Positions 19,063-27,253 of a DNA stretch of 64,000 bases are shown piece by piece. The DNA is from Pelomonas saccharophila_A (lineage in GTDB: Bacteria > Pseudomonadota > Gammaproteobacteria > Burkholderiales > Burkholderiaceae_C). Position 1 is the stretch's first letter, and each line of letters begins with the position of its first letter. The stretch spans positions 369,628 to 433,627 of the forward strand of contig NZ_JAVDXU010000005.1 of NCBI RefSeq assembly GCF_031458095.1, read 5' to 3'. The notes below the pieces were generated by a model. It was given only the letters and a program-made list of their open reading frames with translations, had not been told where the DNA came from and searched no databases. The translations under genes were made by a program, and so were the position numbers.

Positions 19063-19722
19063 TCAAGCCAGTTGTTTCAGCAGCCAGGCGTTCAGATCTT
19101 CAATTTCTTCCATGCAGACCGAGTGCGGCATGGGGTAGTCGTGCCACTCGACCTCATGTCCCAGGGCGCGCAGCGCGTCGCGGCTGGCCGTGCCGCGGGC
19201 CGGCACGACGACCGGGTCCTGCGTGCCGTGGGCCATGAAGATGGGCAGGTCGGCATTGGCTGCTGAGCGCTCGGCCGACGTCGTCGCGGCCAGGGGCAGA
19301 TAGCCCGACAGGCCCACGGCACCGGCGAGGCGCTCGGGATAGCGCAGAGCCGTCATCAGCGCCATGGCACAGCCTTGCGAGAAGCCAACCAGCACGATGC
19401 GCGCGGCCGGGATGCCGCGCTGGCGCTCGCCGGCGATGAGTTCGCTGATCTGGCGCAGCGACTCGCGCAGCCCGGCTTCGTCCTCGCGCTTGACGAGGTC
19501 GGTGCCCAGGATGTCGTACCAGGCCCGCATCACATAGCCGCCGTTGATGGTGACCGGCCGCTCGGGCGCATGCGGAAAGACGAAGCGCACCGCGCCGAGG
19601 GTCTTCAGATCCAGCTCACCGCAGATGGGCACGAAGTCATAGCCGTCGGCGCCCAGGCCGTGCAGCACGATGATGCTCGTGCCGGGGTTGGGGCCGGTCT
19701 CGATGACGTGGGTTTCAAGCAT
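19063..19722 (-). CDS. Carboxylesterase/phospholipase family alpha/beta hydrolase
   Basis: This 219-aa cytoplasmic esterase belongs to the phospholipase/carboxylesterase family (PF02230; EstB-like). It shows HGLGADG near the N-terminus (oxyanion loop), the nucleophile elbow GFSQG (Ser115), Asp169 in HGTQDPVV and His199 in MPHSV. The natural substrate is not known; members cleave short acyl esters or deacylate proteins. The start overlaps the upstream GNAT gene by 8 nt, so the two are probably cotranslated. Confidence 0.9.
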   Translation of the reverse strand: MLETHVIETGPNPGTSIIVLHGLGADGYDFVPICGELDLKTLGAVRFVFPHAPERPVTINGGYVMRAWYDILGTDLVKREDEAGLRESLRQISELIAGERQRGIPAARIVLVGFSQGCAMALMTALRYPERLAGAVGLSGYLPLAATTSAERSAANADLPIFMAHGTQDPVVVPARGTASRDALRALGHEVEWHDYPMPHSVCMEEIEDLNAWLLKQLA

Positions 19723-20164
19723 GGGGATTCCAATCCTGTTTCAGCAATTCGAAGCGCTTGTCGCCGTAGGCATCCAGGCCCTCGTCGGTCGGTTTCCAGC
19801 CGGCGCGCCGGTAGAAGGCCTCGGCGCGTGAGCCGGGCATGGTGCCCAGGTCCAGGCGCGGGTGGCCCTGGGCGAACAGCCACTCCACCATCACGTCGTG
19901 CAGCTGGCGGCCGTAGCCCTGGCCATGCAGGGGCGGGTCGACGAACATGGCCCAAATATGGCCATCGCGCGCGTCGGCGATGGCAAAGCCGGCAATGCGG
20001 CCGGGTTCCAGTTCGACCACCCAGCCGCGGCCATGGTCCTCAAGATAGGCATGCAGCTCGGCATCGGAGATGCGGCCCGGCGTCAGCTTGTTTTCGGTGA
20101 CGGCATAGCGCACGCGCCAGAGCTCGGCCGTGTCGTCGCGGGTGGCTTGTCGGAGTCGGGACAT
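19715..20164 (-). CDS. GNAT family N-acetyltransferase
   Basis: This 149-aa GNAT protein has the acetyl-CoA motif MFVDPPLHGQGYGRQLHDVM and the following segment GSRAEAFYRRAGW. The acceptor substrate is unknown. I start at MSRLRQATRDD (20164); an upstream extension lacks homology. It is the first gene of a minus-strand run (GNAT, esterase, SPOR protein) and is divergent from a histidine phosphatase with about 50 bp between them. Confidence 0.85.
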   Translation of the reverse strand: MSRLRQATRDDTAELWRVRYAVTENKLTPGRISDAELHAYLEDHGRGWVVELEPGRIAGFAIADARDGHIWAMFVDPPLHGQGYGRQLHDVMVEWLFAQGHPRLDLGTMPGSRAEAFYRRAGWKPTDEGLDAYGDKRFELLKQDWNPHA

Positions 20165-20216
20165 GGCGTCATTGTCGCGACAGCTGCAGGCCTTTCTGCG
20201 GTCCATGATGCAGGCC

Positions 20217-20888
20217 ATGGGAAGCCTCTACCTCGTCCGCCACGGCCAGGCCAGCTTCGGCGCGGCCGACTACGACCAGCTCAGCGCCAAGGGCCATGAG
20301 CAATGCCGCCATCTCGGCGCCTACTGGCGCGAGCGCGGCCAGCGCTTCGACGCCGTCTTCACCGGCACGCTGAAGCGCCATGCCCAGTCCCTGGCCGGCA
20401 TCGTCGAAGGCTATGGCGAGGATCTGCCCGCCGTTGCGCTGCCCGGGCTCAACGAGTACGACAGCGAGGCCGTCGTGCGCGCCATCCATCCCGAGCCCCT
20501 GGGCAAGCCGACCGATCCGGAGATGGTCAAGCAGCACTTCCGCCTGCTCCGCCAGGGGCTGCTGGCCTGGATGAGCGGCGAGACGGCGCCCATGGGCATG
20601 CCCAGCCATGCCGACTTCGCCGCCGGCGTGGCCGACGCCCTGGCCCGCGTGCTGGCCCTGGGCGTGGGCAAGCAGGTGCTGATCGTCTCCAGCGGCGGCC
20701 CCATCGCCACCGCCGTGGCCCAGGTGCTGAGCACGCCGCCCGAGACCTTTGTGGAGTTGAACCTGCGCATCCGCAACTCGGCCGTCACCGAGTTCGCCTT
20801 CAATCCCAAGCGTCACCACCTCGTCACCTTCAATACGCTGCCGCATCTGGATACGGCGCAGACGCGGGTGCACATCACGCACGCCTGA
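20217..20888 (+). CDS. Histidine phosphatase family protein
   Basis: This 223-aa protein belongs to the phosphoglycerate-mutase-like histidine phosphatase superfamily. The phosphate-accepting motif is VRHGQASF close to the N-terminus, and a later GPIATAVAQVL segment takes the place of the usual second-histidine block. The substrate is not predictable from sequence. I start at MGSLYLVRHGQ (20217), with in-frame ATGs 9 and 12 codons or less upstream as alternatives. The product has no signal peptide and is probably cytoplasmic. Confidence 0.85.
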   Translation: MGSLYLVRHGQASFGAADYDQLSAKGHEQCRHLGAYWRERGQRFDAVFTGTLKRHAQSLAGIVEGYGEDLPAVALPGLNEYDSEAVVRAIHPEPLGKPTDPEMVKQHFRLLRQGLLAWMSGETAPMGMPSHADFAAGVADALARVLALGVGKQVLIVSSGGPIATAVAQVLSTPPETFVELNLRIRNSAVTEFAFNPKRHHLVTFNTLPHLDTAQTRVHITHA

Positions 20889-20933
20889 GGTGTTCGCGCC
20901 CACCGCGACAATCGTCGTCGTGGTGGAGTGACG

Positions 20934-21335
20934 ATGAAGATTTCCTCTGTCGAGATCGGGCTGGCCGTCTTTTTCGTGGGTGCCGGCCTGGTCTGGAGCT
21001 GGTTCGCGATGCAGAAGTCGGAACGGCAGGCCCGCGCCAAGTTCCGGTCGCGCGCGCATGCGCAATTCAAGAATTCCGCGGTGGCCTCGGCGGATGAACG
21101 CTATGCCTTCTCGGGGCATTCGGTAAGTATCGTGACGGAACTGGAACGCCGGCAGACCGTCGAGGGCTACACCGTGGACATCATCCTCGAGCGCTACTGC
21201 ATGAACGACAGGGGCGAGTACTTCCACTTCATCTCCAACAGCGCCGGCCGGCCCTATGTTCGGCATGTGCCGCATCGGATGGCGCGACTGGTGCTGAAGC
21301 AGAACTACCTGCCGCCGCCCTCCGACCCCTGCTGA
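20934..21335 (+). CDS. Hypothetical single-pass membrane protein
   Basis: I do not recognise this 133-aa protein. It has one N-terminal membrane helix (VEIGLAVFFVGAGLVWSWFAM), a short basic stretch (KSERQARAKFRSRAH) and then a soluble domain of about 90 residues with no motif I can name. The ATG at 20934 is preceded by GGAG at 5 nt; a GTG two codons upstream is less likely. It lies between a histidine phosphatase and a methyltransferase on the same strand. Confidence 0.6.
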   Translation: MKISSVEIGLAVFFVGAGLVWSWFAMQKSERQARAKFRSRAHAQFKNSAVASADERYAFSGHSVSIVTELERRQTVEGYTVDIILERYCMNDRGEYFHFISNSAGRPYVRHVPHRMARLVLKQNYLPPPSDPC

Positions 21336-21372
21336 AGCGCTGCCGGTGGGCATCACGGACAATTGGTGGCTC

Positions 21373-22608
21373 ATGTCCGCACCGTTGTTCACCTCCCTCA
21401 TCACGCCCCCACCCGCCGCCACCGCGCCGGCCCACGAACGCTTTCTGCACCTCGTCCGCCTGGCCATTGCCGGCGGCCAGTTCGGCAAGCTGTTGCTGTC
21501 CGGCCCGGTCGGCGATGACGCGGATGTCGAACGGCTGACCGTGCGCCTGGTCGAACTGCGCGGCGAGCCGGCGCTGAGCTTTCTGTGGCGGCACCGGACC
21601 AAGGACGTCACCAAGAACCATGCGCCCGAGGCTGGCTTGGCCGAGATCGCCACGCTGCTGGGGGCACGCTTTCGCAACGCGCATCTCCACACGGCGACCG
21701 AGGAGGTGCAGTTCGCCGTCAGCCGCAAGGGCCGCGAGACGCTGCGGGTGACGCGCCTCGAAGGTGCAGAAACGCCCGCACCGGCTGCCCATGACAAGGC
21801 CAAGCAGAGGCCGCTGGACATGGCCCACCCGGTCTGGTCGGCCTTGGGCCTGACCCATCTCGTCAAGGGCGAGCCGGCCCTGGTGCCGGCGATGGCGCGC
21901 AAATGGAAGCAGATCAACCGCTTCGTCGAGATCCTGTCCTCGGCCGTCGAAGAGGCCGGCCTGGCAGGCCCCGTGCGCGTGGCCGATTTCGGCTCGGGCA
22001 AGGGCTATCTGACCTTTGCGGTGCATGACTGGTTGCAGGCCCACGGCCTGCAACCCCGGGTCAAGGGCATCGAGCTGCGCAGCGACATGGTCAGGCTGTG
22101 CAGCGCCATCGTTGAAGGCGAAGGCCTGGGCGGCCTGCAATTTGACGAGGGCGATGTGCGCACCCAGGCCGTGCAGCCCCTGGACGTGATGATCGCCCTG
22201 CATGCCTGCGACATCGCCACCGACCATGCCCTGCATGTCGGCCTGCAGTCGGGCGCCAAGGTCATCATGAGCTCGCCCTGCTGCCACAAGGAGCTGCGCC
22301 CGCAGATGACGCTGCCGGCCGTGCTCAGGCCCATGCTGCAGCATGGCATCCATCTGGGCCAGGAGGCCGAGATGGTGACCGATTCCCTGCGCGCCCTGCT
22401 GCTGGAAAGCCAGGGCTACCGCACCCAGGTCTTCGAGTTCATCGCGCTGGAGCACACCAGCAAGAACAAGATGATCCTGGCCGTGAAGGTCCAAGGCGCC
22501 GCGGCCGAGGCCCTGGCCGCACGCCGGCCGGAGCTGCTGGCGCAGATTGCCGAGATCAAGCGTTTTTACGGGCTGCGCGAGCAGCGGTTGGAGCAACTGC
22601 TGGCTTAG
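21373..22608 (+). CDS. Class I SAM-dependent methyltransferase (Methyltransf_32-like)
   Basis: This 411-aa protein has an uncharacterised N-terminal domain (~1-185) and a Rossmann methyltransferase domain. The SAM motif is VADFGSGKGYLTFAVHDWL, followed by the acidic turn IELRSDMV. It then has MIALHACDIATDHAL and SSPCCHKELRP, which are typical of the PF13679 group (GSTCD/METTL25-like). The substrate is unknown; relatives include tRNA and ribosomal protein modifiers. I start at the first ATG at 21373 (MSAPLFTSLI); an in-frame GTG 27 nt upstream is the alternative. Confidence 0.8.
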   Translation: MSAPLFTSLITPPPAATAPAHERFLHLVRLAIAGGQFGKLLLSGPVGDDADVERLTVRLVELRGEPALSFLWRHRTKDVTKNHAPEAGLAEIATLLGARFRNAHLHTATEEVQFAVSRKGRETLRVTRLEGAETPAPAAHDKAKQRPLDMAHPVWSALGLTHLVKGEPALVPAMARKWKQINRFVEILSSAVEEAGLAGPVRVADFGSGKGYLTFAVHDWLQAHGLQPRVKGIELRSDMVRLCSAIVEGEGLGGLQFDEGDVRTQAVQPLDVMIALHACDIATDHALHVGLQSGAKVIMSSPCCHKELRPQMTLPAVLRPMLQHGIHLGQEAEMVTDSLRALLLESQGYRTQVFEFIALEHTSKNKMILAVKVQGAAAEALAARRPELLAQIAEIKRFYGLREQRLEQLLA

Positions 22609-22698
22609 TGCGTTACGGATCGCGGTGAATGTGGAAACATTCGCGGTACGCGGATCGCCCCTCGTGGCTACCCCTGCGGTGACTTGAAAGAGGTGTCA

Positions 22699-24339
22699 TT
22701 GGCAAACCAACCGCACTGGCTGTCTTCGGGTGGCGGGATACCGGTCGATCAGCTGCAGGTCCTGGTCATCGACGAGGGCGAGCTGTCGCGCTCGGTGCTG
22801 GGCCGCCTGCTGCGCGAACTGGGGGTTCGGCATCAGCATCTGCAGATGGCCCGCCGCCCGGAGGAAGCGCGCCGCCTGATCAAGAGCGCACCGCAGCCTT
22901 ATGACCTGATCATCAGTGACATGACCTTTCGCCAGCAGGGTCCGCACGACATGACGGGCCAGGATCTGCTGGACGAGCTGCGCCAGGCCAAGGGCCTGCC
23001 CATGCAGACGGCCTTCATCATGGTGACCAGCGAGGCCCGCTATCAACATGTGGCCGAAGCCCTGGAAGGCGCGCTCGATGACTATCTGCTCAAGCCCTTC
23101 ACGGCCCGCCAGTTCGAGGAGAGGCTGCAGGTGGTGCTGGAGCGCAAGCAGGCCTTCAAGCCGGTGTTCCAGGCCATCGAGGCCGGCGACTATGCCAAGG
23201 CGGCCCAGCTGTGCGAGGCGATGTTTCGCGACAGCGCGACCTACAAGGTCTATGCCGCGCGCATCGGCTCCGAGCTCTATCTGCGCCTGGGCCAGCTCGA
23301 CGCGGCGCGACGCATGCTCGAGGCCGTGCTGGCCTACAAGGCCGTGCCCTGGGCCCGGCTGGGCCTGGCCAAGATCGATCTGGGCGATGCCGATACCGAC
23401 AAGGCCTGCCGGGCCCTGGAGACCCTGCTGGCCGAGAACCCGGCCTATGCCGACGCCTACGACGTCTACGGCCGTGCCTTGCTGGAGGAGATGAAGGTCG
23501 AGGCGGCCGTCGAGGTGCTTGCCAAGGCGGTGCAGATCACGCCCGGCAATGTCTCGCGCCTGCAAAAGCTCGGCTCGCTGCAGCTCTACCTCGGCTATAG
23601 CGGCGAGGCCGCCAAGCATCTGGGTGCGGCGCTGACCATAGGCGCGAATTCGCGCACGCTGGACTACCAGGGCGTCGTCGCGCTGGCCATCGCGAGCCTG
23701 GATGTGGCCAACGTCGACGGTTGCGAGCGCGCGCACAAATGCCTGCAGGGGGCCTTGGGTCGCCATCCCGACAGCTACCGGGTCCGCACGCTGATGCTGA
23801 CCTGCGAAGTGGCGCTGCAGCTGGCGTTGCGGCGCGCTGCGCCAGCGCAGGCGGGCCTGCGCGAGCTGGCCTCGCAAATCGACCGTCCCGAATTCACCTA
23901 CGAGATGGCCGGCAATCTGCTCCTGCTGCTGGTGCGCTGCGCCGGCCAGCAGCCGATTCCGGAAGCGATGACCTGGGCGACGCGATTGGCACGGCGCTTT
24001 TGCGTGTCGCGCCCACGAACCCGTCTGCTGGAACTGGCCGCCTCGGCCATGCCCGCCATCGAGATCCTGGTGCGCGACACCGCCCAGGACATCAACGCGC
24101 AGGCCAACGAGGCGATGTCGCATCTGGTCGGCAAGCAGCATCAGCGCACGCTTGAGGCGCTGGCCGAACTGGCCCGCAGCAGCCTCAATGCGCGCATCAT
24201 CAACCTGGCCTTCGCCACGCTGAACCACCATGGCCAGCACCTGGGGGCCGATGCCTTGCTCAGGTTGCGCCAGACCATCGAGCCCTTGCACACCGGCTAT
24301 ACCGATGCTGGCCGCCGTCTCGTGGAGAGAAAGGACTGA
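22699..24339 (+). CDS. Response regulator with TPR output domain
   Basis: This 546-aa protein joins a receiver domain (~20-145) to a long TPR region (~155-540). The receiver has the acidic pair D25/E26, the phosphoacceptor D74 in IISDMTF, the switch region MVTSEA and K132 in LLKPF, so it should be phosphorylated normally. There is no DNA-binding or enzymatic output domain, so the TPRs presumably bind a partner. No histidine kinase is adjacent. I chose the TTG at 22699 because AAAGAGG lies 5 nt upstream. An 8-bp hairpin with a GGAA loop (22625-22644) is present in the leader. Confidence 0.85.
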   Translation: MANQPHWLSSGGGIPVDQLQVLVIDEGELSRSVLGRLLRELGVRHQHLQMARRPEEARRLIKSAPQPYDLIISDMTFRQQGPHDMTGQDLLDELRQAKGLPMQTAFIMVTSEARYQHVAEALEGALDDYLLKPFTARQFEERLQVVLERKQAFKPVFQAIEAGDYAKAAQLCEAMFRDSATYKVYAARIGSELYLRLGQLDAARRMLEAVLAYKAVPWARLGLAKIDLGDADTDKACRALETLLAENPAYADAYDVYGRALLEEMKVEAAVEVLAKAVQITPGNVSRLQKLGSLQLYLGYSGEAAKHLGAALTIGANSRTLDYQGVVALAIASLDVANVDGCERAHKCLQGALGRHPDSYRVRTLMLTCEVALQLALRRAAPAQAGLRELASQIDRPEFTYEMAGNLLLLLVRCAGQQPIPEAMTWATRLARRFCVSRPRTRLLELAASAMPAIEILVRDTAQDINAQANEAMSHLVGKQHQRTLEALAELARSSLNARIINLAFATLNHHGQHLGADALLRLRQTIEPLHTGYTDAGRRLVERKD

Positions 24340-24350
24340 CCCGCCAGCCT

Positions 24351-24361
24351 GGGGGGGGGGG
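24351..24361 (+). repeat. Poly-G tract (11 G)
   Basis: Eleven consecutive G bases lie in the short gap between two convergent genes. It is the longest homopolymer I noticed in the window. It lies outside coding sequence. Confidence 0.9.
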
Positions 24362-24371
24362 CACGCCCGGA

Positions 24372-24620
24372 TCAGTTCACAAGCGCGAAGCTCACATAAC
24401 CGGCGCCCGCCTCGGCCAGGTGCTTGATGCCCGACGTGCCGGCACTGAGGGCGGTGAACCTGAGGCGACGCTGGGTTTCCTGGGCGTGCTTGGCCAGCTC
24501 CAGCGCCGCGGCCATTCTTTCGTTGGCATGCGGCGCCAGGTCGTTGTACTGAAGTTCGAGGTCTGCTCCGGCGCTCATCAACGACTTCAGGAACGCGGGT
24601 TGGAGGGTGTTGTTGTGCAT
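24372..24620 (-). CDS. Small hypothetical protein
   Basis: This 82-aa protein is not recognised. It is soluble-looking, with a mostly helical first half (FLKSLMSAGADLELQYNDLA, then ERMAAALELAKHAQETQRR) and a short C-terminal segment ending in YVSFALVN. The ATG at 24620 has a good SD (GGAGA, 7 nt). It ends just before the poly-G tract and lies downstream of no obvious partner; the antiporter gene on the same strand ends nearby at 24662 but is transcribed toward it. Confidence 0.6.
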   Translation of the reverse strand: MHNNTLQPAFLKSLMSAGADLELQYNDLAPHANERMAAALELAKHAQETQRRLRFTALSAGTSGIKHLAEAGAGYVSFALVN

Positions 24621-24661
24621 GGGATCTCTCCAAGGGGTCAAGCCAGCATAGTCCTGGATCG

Positions 24662-26233
24662 CTATTCCGTTGCATCCGCATTCGCGGCCCGCAGCGGGTC
24701 CGACACCTCCAGCCAGTCCAGGTCGTTCTCCAGCGTGTGGAAGGCGTCGTCGCCGATGTCGCCGGCGTCGCGCATGGCGAGCAGCACCCGGCGGGCGGCC
24801 TGCAGGGCAGCGCGGTAGCGGTCGTCGTATTCGGCGCCGAAGGAGGCAAAGGGGCTGCCGCTTTCATGCAGCGGCCGGCCCAGATGCATCTTCAGGTTCT
24901 TGCGCACCAGGTTCACCGCCGCCGAGCCATCGGTGGGCAGCTGTGCAAAGGCGGCTTCCAGCATGCGGTGGCGGGCCGCGTGTTCCTCATGGGCGACGGG
25001 GTCGCCGTCTTGCAGCTTCAGCGCGCGCAGCAGCGGTTTCAGCGTCAGGCCCTGGATCAGCAGCGTGCCCAGCACGACGAGAAAGGCCGTCAGCACGATG
25101 AGGTCGCGGCCCGGGAAGCCCTCGGGCAGGGCCAGGGCCGCCGCCAGCGTGACGATGCCGCGCATGCCGGCCCAGGAGATCACCAGGCCGCTGCCCACCG
25201 TGGGCCTCAGCATGGGCCGCGGGGGGTTGAAGCCATGGCGGCGGTCGCGCCAGCGGATGACGGCGTTGAAGCTCATATGCCAGACGATGCGCACCCCGAT
25301 GACCGTCGCCAGCACGGCGGCGGCCACGCCCAGGTATTGCTCGCGCGCCGGCGCTTCCAGGCCCATCAGGATGGGCCGCAGCTGCAGGCCGATGAAGATG
25401 AAGGCAAAGATGTTCAGTGCGAACACGACCGTCGCCCAGACCGCGTTGGTGGGAATGCGGATGCGGGGCGGGATACGTTCAGGGGCCAGGCGGGCCAGCG
25501 TCATCGCGAAGCAGACCGTCGTCAGCACGCCCGAAAGGCCGACATGCTCCGCCAGTTGCCAGACCGTGAAGGTGCCGACGAACTGCAGGATGATGGCCGT
25601 GGGAATGTGCTGCACACGCTCGAAGAGGCGCTGGGCGATGAAGCCAAGCGCCGGCCCCGCGATCAGGCTGCCCAGCACGGCCAGCAGGAAGGTCGGCCCC
25701 ACCGCCTGCATCGAGAAGCCGCCGGCGGCGGCCGCGCCTACGGCGAGGCGGTAGATCAGCAGGGCGCTGGCGTCGTTGAGCAGGCTCTCGCCCTCGAGGA
25801 TGCCCAGGATGCGCTGCGGTGGCCGCAGCGGCCGCAGCACGGCCGTAGCCGCCACGGCGTCGGGCGGGGCGACGATGGCACCCAGCGCGATGGCCGCGGC
25901 CCAGGGCAGGCCGGGTACCAGGGTGTGGACGACGATGGCCACCGCCGCGGTGGTCAGGCCCACGGCGACGACGACCAGGCTGACCAGGGGCGCCCAGTTG
26001 TCCTTCAGGTCGCGCAGCGAGGCGTCGTAGCCGGCGTCGACCAGGATGGGGGCGACGAACAGGGCCAGCACCAGATCGGGCGGCAGGCTGAGGCTGGGGG
26101 CGCCGGGGATCAGGGCCAGCAGGGCGCCGCCTATGGCCAGGAAGACGGGGTAGGGCGCGCCGGCGCGCCGCGCGGTGGCGGCCAGCACCACGGCCGCCAC
26201 GAAGAGGATCAGGATCTGTTCGAGCGCATGCAC
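24662..26233 (-). CDS. Na+/H+ antiporter, CPA1 (NhaP) family
   Basis: This 523-aa inner-membrane protein exchanges Na+ or K+ for H+. It has about 12 membrane helices and the CPA1 signatures ALGAIVAPPDAVAATAVLR (ion-binding Asp) and LEGESLLNDASALLIYR, followed by WAGMRGIVTLAAALALP. A soluble C-terminal tail of about 120 residues follows the last helix and is probably regulatory. The exact cation cannot be read from sequence. The start is the ATG at 26233. Confidence 0.93.
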   Translation of the reverse strand: MHALEQILILFVAAVVLAATARRAGAPYPVFLAIGGALLALIPGAPSLSLPPDLVLALFVAPILVDAGYDASLRDLKDNWAPLVSLVVVAVGLTTAAVAIVVHTLVPGLPWAAAIALGAIVAPPDAVAATAVLRPLRPPQRILGILEGESLLNDASALLIYRLAVGAAAAGGFSMQAVGPTFLLAVLGSLIAGPALGFIAQRLFERVQHIPTAIILQFVGTFTVWQLAEHVGLSGVLTTVCFAMTLARLAPERIPPRIRIPTNAVWATVVFALNIFAFIFIGLQLRPILMGLEAPAREQYLGVAAAVLATVIGVRIVWHMSFNAVIRWRDRRHGFNPPRPMLRPTVGSGLVISWAGMRGIVTLAAALALPEGFPGRDLIVLTAFLVVLGTLLIQGLTLKPLLRALKLQDGDPVAHEEHAARHRMLEAAFAQLPTDGSAAVNLVRKNLKMHLGRPLHESGSPFASFGAEYDDRYRAALQAARRVLLAMRDAGDIGDDAFHTLENDLDWLEVSDPLRAANADATE

Positions 26234-26291
26234 CGCGCGGAGTATGGCGGCCTCGCCCCGGCAAAGGAAGGCGGGCCGGCGACTGCGAAAC

Positions 26292-27137
26292 TCAGCGAGC
26301 CTGGCGGCGCCTGGCGATCAGGCCCAGGCAGGCCAGGCCGGCGAGGATCATGGCCCAGCTGCCCGGCTCGGGCACCGGTGCGGGCGCACCCCACTGGATG
26401 GTCTGGCCGTCGGTTGCCAGGCCGTTGCCGGCCGTGAAGCCGTAATACACCGGCTGCCCGACGAGGCCCAGGGCCGCGAAGTCCACCTGCGCCTGCACGC
26501 TGAAGCTGCCCAGCAGCAGATTGGAGAGGGTGCCGGTCAGCAGGCCGGCGTTGTCGCCGTTGCCGGAGGGCGCGTAGGCGAGTTCACCCATGAAGGCGTA
26601 GTTGGCGTTGCGGATGCTGTCGCCCAGGCCGGTCTGGGTGAAGGCCAGCGGCGTGTTGCTGCCGCCGGCGAGGATTTGCACGCTGGGCGACACCGGCTCG
26701 CCGTCGAAGTGGAAGGTGTCCACGGCGAAGGCCACGCTGGCCGAGGACAGGCCGCCATAGCCGAGGTCGGAGCCGCCGTTGCCGACACCGGTGGCATCGG
26801 CCAGCACCAGGGTCAGGCCGTCGCCGCGCAGCTGGCTGGGGTCGTTCTGGATGTTGAAGTAGAAGCGGAAGTTGAAGGCGCTGTTGAAGTCCAGGGCCAG
26901 TGCCTGTGGCGCCCAGCCGGCGCCCGCCTGCCCGCCGGTGCCGGCCTGGGTCAGGTTCAGCACGCTGTAGGTGAAGCCATTGCCCGGCGTGAAGCTCTGC
27001 GCCTGCGCGCTGCCATACAGCGTCCAGCTCGGGAAGTCGGGGCTGTGGTTCTGGTCGGTCAGGTCCACGCCCTGCTGGGCGTGGGCGCCCAGGCTGGCGG
27101 TGAGGGCGAGGGCAGTCAGCAGTCGGGCGAGCGTCAT
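26292..27137 (-). CDS. PEP-CTERM protein with legume-lectin-like domain
   Basis: This 281-aa exported protein has a signal peptide (MTLARLLTALALTASLGAHAQ). Its beta-rich domain resembles L-type lectins: FNFRFYFNIQND, DGLTLVLADATG, and GYGGLSSASVAFAVDTFHFD, the segment that normally holds metal and sugar ligands. The C-terminal VPEP, hydrophobic helix and RRRQAR form a PEP-CTERM sorting tail. I infer a surface or matrix carbohydrate-binding role. I chose the ATG at 27137, with GGGAG 8 nt upstream. It is divergent from a MalT/LuxR-type regulator. Confidence 0.8.
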   Translation of the reverse strand: MTLARLLTALALTASLGAHAQQGVDLTDQNHSPDFPSWTLYGSAQAQSFTPGNGFTYSVLNLTQAGTGGQAGAGWAPQALALDFNSAFNFRFYFNIQNDPSQLRGDGLTLVLADATGVGNGGSDLGYGGLSSASVAFAVDTFHFDGEPVSPSVQILAGGSNTPLAFTQTGLGDSIRNANYAFMGELAYAPSGNGDNAGLLTGTLSNLLLGSFSVQAQVDFAALGLVGQPVYYGFTAGNGLATDGQTIQWGAPAPVPEPGSWAMILAGLACLGLIARRRQAR

Positions 27138-27181
27138 GGCGGGTTCTCCCATCAAGGTTGGGCGCCAGTCTGGGAAGCCAC

Positions 27182-27198
27182 CGTTAGGCAATCGTTAG
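27182..27198 (+). promoter_or_regulatory. Direct repeat CGTTAG-N5-CGTTAG in a divergent promoter region
   Basis: Two exact hexamers 11 bp apart (one helix turn) lie between the lectin-like PEP-CTERM gene and the regulator gene. Same-face direct repeats in a divergent gap suggest an operator, possibly for the adjacent regulator. The regulator identity is inference. Confidence 0.35.
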
Positions 27199-27253
27199 TG
27201 AATCGGCCCCTCGACCCCCCTCAAGCCCGGGGCTCTGCCTATCATGCGCGCCC

